Source of the DNA: Rickettsiales bacterium
GTDB lineage: Bacteria; Pseudomonadota; Alphaproteobacteria; Rs-D84
Assembly: GCA_031260805.1 (NCBI GenBank)
Contig: JAISKV010000001.1
Location: forward strand, 84,978-148,977
Reading direction: 5' to 3'
DNA: 64,000 bases
In this document: positions 61,406 to 64,000 of the stretch, one piece after another
Position numbering within the stretch: the stretch's first letter is position 1
Layout of the letters: every line of letters starts with the position of its first letter
Notes under the pieces: generated by a model
What the model was told of the DNA's origin: nothing
The model's input: the letters and a program-made list of their open reading frames with translations, nothing else
Databases searched by the model: none
Position numbers and translations under genes: made by a program

Positions 61406-61680
61406 GTTCGCTTGATATCGCGATAAAAATTTTCATGACTGCCCAATGCCGCAAGTGTCAAAATAATTTCATCGTCCCCGGATACGCAATATCCCAATAA
61501 AACAAGTTGAGCATTTATCTTGAATTTGTAAACGCGCAGCCAATCAAGGTCGCCCCGTTTCAATTCGCCCGCTTCTGGATTATCGCAAATGAATTTGATG
61601 GCGGCATTCACCGCCGGCAGTTGATTAGAGTGTAATTTCTTGTAAATTTTATTAAAAGAACTTGTTTGCGTCAGTTGCAT
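61402..61680 (-). CDS. RelE/ParE-family toxin
   Basis: 92 residues. The pattern (FNKIYKKLHSNQLPAVNAAIKFICDNPEAGELKRGDLDWLRVYKFKINAQLVLLGYCVSG) fits the RelE/ParE fold of small toxins; the closing DEIILTLAALGSHENFYRDIKR resembles the YafQ/RelE-type end with a late basic residue. It follows its likely antitoxin by 3 nt and overlaps the start of rnhB, so the pair is embedded in the rnhB-pgk operon. Confidence 0.8.
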   Translation of the reverse strand: MQLTQTSSFNKIYKKLHSNQLPAVNAAIKFICDNPEAGELKRGDLDWLRVYKFKINAQLVLLGYCVSGDDEIILTLAALGSHENFYRDIKRT

Positions 61681-61683
61681 TAT

Positions 61684-61917
61684 TCAGGCAGTTCTGAAAT
61701 TAAATTTTGATGTTTTCTTATTATCAATCTCGGCCCGGGCGGAAATCGCATCGCGTATAAAGGCCAGCGGCAAGTCCGGATTTTCCGCGGCTATTTTCCC
61801 CAGTGTGTAAAAATATTCTATTTGTTTCGGCACGCTGCGCATTTCCAAGGCGGCGTATTTTGACGCGTCGGCGATGATGTTTTGCGAAAGTCTGACAGAC
61901 TGAAAACTATTAAGCAT
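61684..61917 (-). CDS. ParD-like antitoxin
   Basis: 77 residues. VRLSQNIIADASKYAALEMRSVPKQIEYFYTLGKIAAENPDLPLAFIRDAISA is the ParD-like (RHH-type) antitoxin pattern, with the RSVPKQIEYW-type motif. The remaining tail would cover the toxin. AAGGATA is its ribosome site. Antitoxin precedes toxin, the opposite order to the higBA pair in this window. Confidence 0.8.
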   Translation of the reverse strand: MLNSFQSVRLSQNIIADASKYAALEMRSVPKQIEYFYTLGKIAAENPDLPLAFIRDAISARAEIDNKKTSKFNFRTA

Positions 61918-61973
61918 TTTATATCCTTTTATTGCATTATGCGATAAAACGCGACAAAAGTCAAGTTCTTAAT

Positions 61974-63686
61974 TTATACCGGTTTAATTTCACCACGACG
62001 CAATACAAAGTCGTCCTGGGATTCGTACATTGGCCATTTGCCTTCGGTCAATTCTGTTATTCCGCGCAATGGCTGGCCCAATCTGGCCCGGTACAGCCAC
62101 AGGTTGGACAAGACTTTTTTCACATAAGTTCGTGTTTCCGTGTTTGGAAAACTTTCAATAAACAGCAGCGGATCATCGGTCTGAAATGTCTTCTCGAACT
62201 TGGCCAGGGCCCCGTTTCCGGCATTATAACTGATAAGCATTTTTATAATATTTCCGTCAACATTCGGCAGTTGCAGCAAATCAACAATGTGCTGCTGGCC
62301 GACGGACATGTTATGATTCGGATTCGCCATGTCCAGTTCGCGGATATTCGGCGCGGTCAGTTTGGCGGTTTTCGGCATGATTTGCATGACGCCGTTCGCG
62401 CCTTTGACAGACTTGGCGGCGGTCTTGAATCCTGATTCCTGGCGGACGATTGCGAACAGCAATGCGCGGTCCAGGCTCCACCCGCCCAATGGCTCCCAGT
62501 CGGGCATAGGGTACTGGGCCGCCGAAATGACATCGTCGTCAATTTCCAAAATTCCGCGCGTCCGCACGACGCCCGCAACCTGCATCGCGGTCCGCGGCAG
62601 TTCAGCGGTCGTGGCCAGCGCGTGCACCGCGTGCAGTTGCTTGTCGCTGGCGTCCGCCGTTATCAGCAGGCGCAAGTATTGCTCGGCCAGCGCCGGCTGG
62701 CCCGCCTGCAAAGCGGCGACCGCATGCCGCCCGTATTTCGTGTTCATCAGTTTTTCAATGTCTTCGTCCGTCAATTCGTCTTCGTAAAAGTCATAACTGG
62801 TGGTCCAGCCCAGCGATGAATTTGACAGCGCGCCATAGAATGAAGCCGGACTGGCCGCGGCCGCGATTTTCCAATAATCGCGCGCAATGCCATAGTTGTC
62901 GTTCGCCTCGGCCGCGCGCGCCGCCCAGAACAAGACTTCGTTCTTGCGCAAATTGTTGATTTGCGGCAGGGCCAGCATTTGCTTGAAATATTGTTCCGCT
63001 GCCGGATACTCGCCATTTTTCCAAGACATCAGCCCCATGGTCCACAGCCCGTATTCAGATTTCGCGTCCGCCGCGATTGTCCCCCAATGCCGCGCAAAGT
63101 CAAAGTACCCGCCGCAGTAATAAATAAACGCCAGCCGTCCGGACAAGCGGCCGTAATCTTCCGCGGTCAGCGCTGCCGCGATTTTTTTATCCTGCAAAAT
63201 ATCCTTGGCATTTTTGGTGTTGCCGCGCCGCAGGGCATTCTTGAATTTCGTTATATTCTGCTCTGTCCCGGGTGAGTATTTTTTCGCGGTCCACGATTCG
63301 GATCTGGTGTTCTGCGCGGCCGCGCCGGATATGGTCGCGGGCAGTTTCGGCGCGCGCGCGCGGTCTGCGACCTTTTTGCGATGCGCCATTTTCATCATGT
63401 TGTCCGCGCCGGGCAGGGTATTGTTGACATACAGCCAGTTGATTATTTCCTGGCCGGTGGACCGGTAAGACCGGGACATGTATTTGTTGTACTGGACATC
63501 CGGGATTAAAATCCGATCGCTGATGCGCGGTTCCAGTTTGGTTGCCGCGTCAATCTTTTCCTGCCGCTGCAACTCAAAAATCTGGGCGTATGTCTCGGCG
63601 TCCGATTCGGACAGCACAGTCGGCAACTGCGCCGCCAGAGCAGGCAAAGATAAAAGATAAAAGATAAAAGATAAAAATTTTTTCAC
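61974..63686 (-). CDS. Soluble lytic murein transglycosylase with heptamer-coded signal peptide
   Basis: 570 residues from a GTG at 63686, which overlaps the nrdR stop (GTGA) and gives a signal peptide MKKFLSFIFYLLSLPALA. The core of the leader is four TTTTATC heptamers. Residues 30-400 are alpha-helical superhelix repeats, as in Slt70-type enzymes. The SLT domain (~405-550) has the catalytic Glu in VRQESGF (~414), then GANGVMQIMPKTAK and SYNAGNG. It cleaves the MurNAc-GlcNAc bond of peptidoglycan. Confidence 0.92.
   Translation of the reverse strand: MKKFLSFIFYLLSLPALAAQLPTVLSESDAETYAQIFELQRQEKIDAATKLEPRISDRILIPDVQYNKYMSRSYRSTGQEIINWLYVNNTLPGADNMMKMAHRKKVADRARAPKLPATISGAAAQNTRSESWTAKKYSPGTEQNITKFKNALRRGNTKNAKDILQDKKIAAALTAEDYGRLSGRLAFIYYCGGYFDFARHWGTIAADAKSEYGLWTMGLMSWKNGEYPAAEQYFKQMLALPQINNLRKNEVLFWAARAAEANDNYGIARDYWKIAAAASPASFYGALSNSSLGWTTSYDFYEDELTDEDIEKLMNTKYGRHAVAALQAGQPALAEQYLRLLITADASDKQLHAVHALATTAELPRTAMQVAGVVRTRGILEIDDDVISAAQYPMPDWEPLGGWSLDRALLFAIVRQESGFKTAAKSVKGANGVMQIMPKTAKLTAPNIRELDMANPNHNMSVGQQHIVDLLQLPNVDGNIIKMLISYNAGNGALAKFEKTFQTDDPLLFIESFPNTETRTYVKKVLSNLWLYRARLGQPLRGITELTEGKWPMYESQDDFVLRRGEIKPV
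63649..63676 (-). repeat. Heptanucleotide repeat (TTTTATC x4) in a signal peptide
   Basis: Four perfect GATAAAA units on the plus strand, inside the transglycosylase leader. Confidence 0.9.
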
Positions 63687-64000
63687 AACAACCGCCCGGT
63701 GTGTTTTGGCAATTCGCATGCAGAATCGACGGCGTCCGTTTCTGGAATGGTGTTCAGCAGTTTCTTGAAGTCCGAAATCCGGCTGAATTTGTTATACACC
63801 GACGCGAACCGCACGAACGCGATTGCATCCAGGTTCAGCAAGGATTCCAGGACCATCTGCCCGATTGTTTCACTTGGAATGACTGAATCGGAATTTTCCG
63901 TTTCCAGGCGGCGGTGAATGGAATTGACCAATTTTTCAATCTGTTCTTCGCTGATGTTCCGCTTGCGGCACGAGATTTTGATGGATTTCTTTAACTTTTC
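63683..64000 (-). CDS. nrdR: Transcriptional repressor NrdR, 3' part only
   Basis: 106 residues of the C-terminal part; the frame is open to the edge of the window, so the zinc-ribbon N-terminus lies beyond. The ATP-cone region reads KISCRKRNISEEQIEKLVNSIHRRL...IPSETIGQMVLESLLNLDAIAFVRFASVYNKFSRISDFKKLL. NrdR represses ribonucleotide reductase genes. The stop overlaps the start of the transglycosylase gene. Confidence 0.93.
   Translation of the reverse strand, partial: EKLKKSIKISCRKRNISEEQIEKLVNSIHRRLETENSDSVIPSETIGQMVLESLLNLDAIAFVRFASVYNKFSRISDFKKLLNTIPETDAVDSACELPKHTGRLL

Overview
The window looks like a chromosomal piece of an uncultured, probably host-associated alphaproteobacterium. Direct evidence is the cell-cycle regulator GcrA, a circularly permuted (two-piece) tmRNA gene with acceptor piece before coding piece, TTGCAA/TATAAT-type promoters, and an LPS-type outer membrane (LptB/LptC, autotransporters, barrel proteins ending in F). 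It keeps lower glycolysis (gapA, eno, pgk), unlike classical Rickettsia. No plasmid, prophage core, IS transposase or CRISPR array was seen. Base composition is moderate, with AT-rich intergenic repeats.

Layout. 1-8262: cysteine-rich secreted proteins on the plus strand, with an ORF6N protein and a HigBA toxin-antitoxin pair. 8375-13728: priA is split by an inversion; its C-terminal half is on the plus strand at 8375-9376 and its N-terminal half on the minus strand at 12445-13728, with miaA, gapA and ssb between. 13778-20548: housekeeping genes (MBL hydrolase, ftsH, tilS, LOG, xerC, eno). 20653-28086: a 2477-residue autotransporter. 28261-43865: envelope and surface region (secreted proteins, a SAM-methyltransferase-like gene, two glycosyltransferases, prepilin peptidase, gcrA, acpS, barrel, collagen-like/fibre protein, subtilase with barrel-like tail, lptBC). 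44028-57079: secreted proteins mixed with rlmN, ybaB, tRNA-Val, virB11-like ATPase, obgE and ssrA. 57412-64000: clpXP, pgk, rnhB, a second toxin-antitoxin pair, a lytic transglycosylase and partial nrdR.

Two themes run through the window. First, intergenic DNA is full of palindromic repeats of several families. One 111-nt palindrome sits in frame inside priA, like the Rickettsia palindromic elements. Second, there are simple repeats suited to phase variation. Heptanucleotide repeats (7 is not a multiple of 3) encode the hydrophobic cores of several signal peptides, and the same repeats also occur between genes. Three surface-type enzymes carry in-frame runs of nine G. I infer a surface and secretome switching capacity; this is the part most likely to be undescribed.

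Several genes appear to be read from leaderless mRNAs (obgE, the GT2 glycosyltransferase, the subtilase and possibly the priA C-half), with the -10 box 6-8 nt before ATG. All functional names rest on motifs read by eye; no database search was run.
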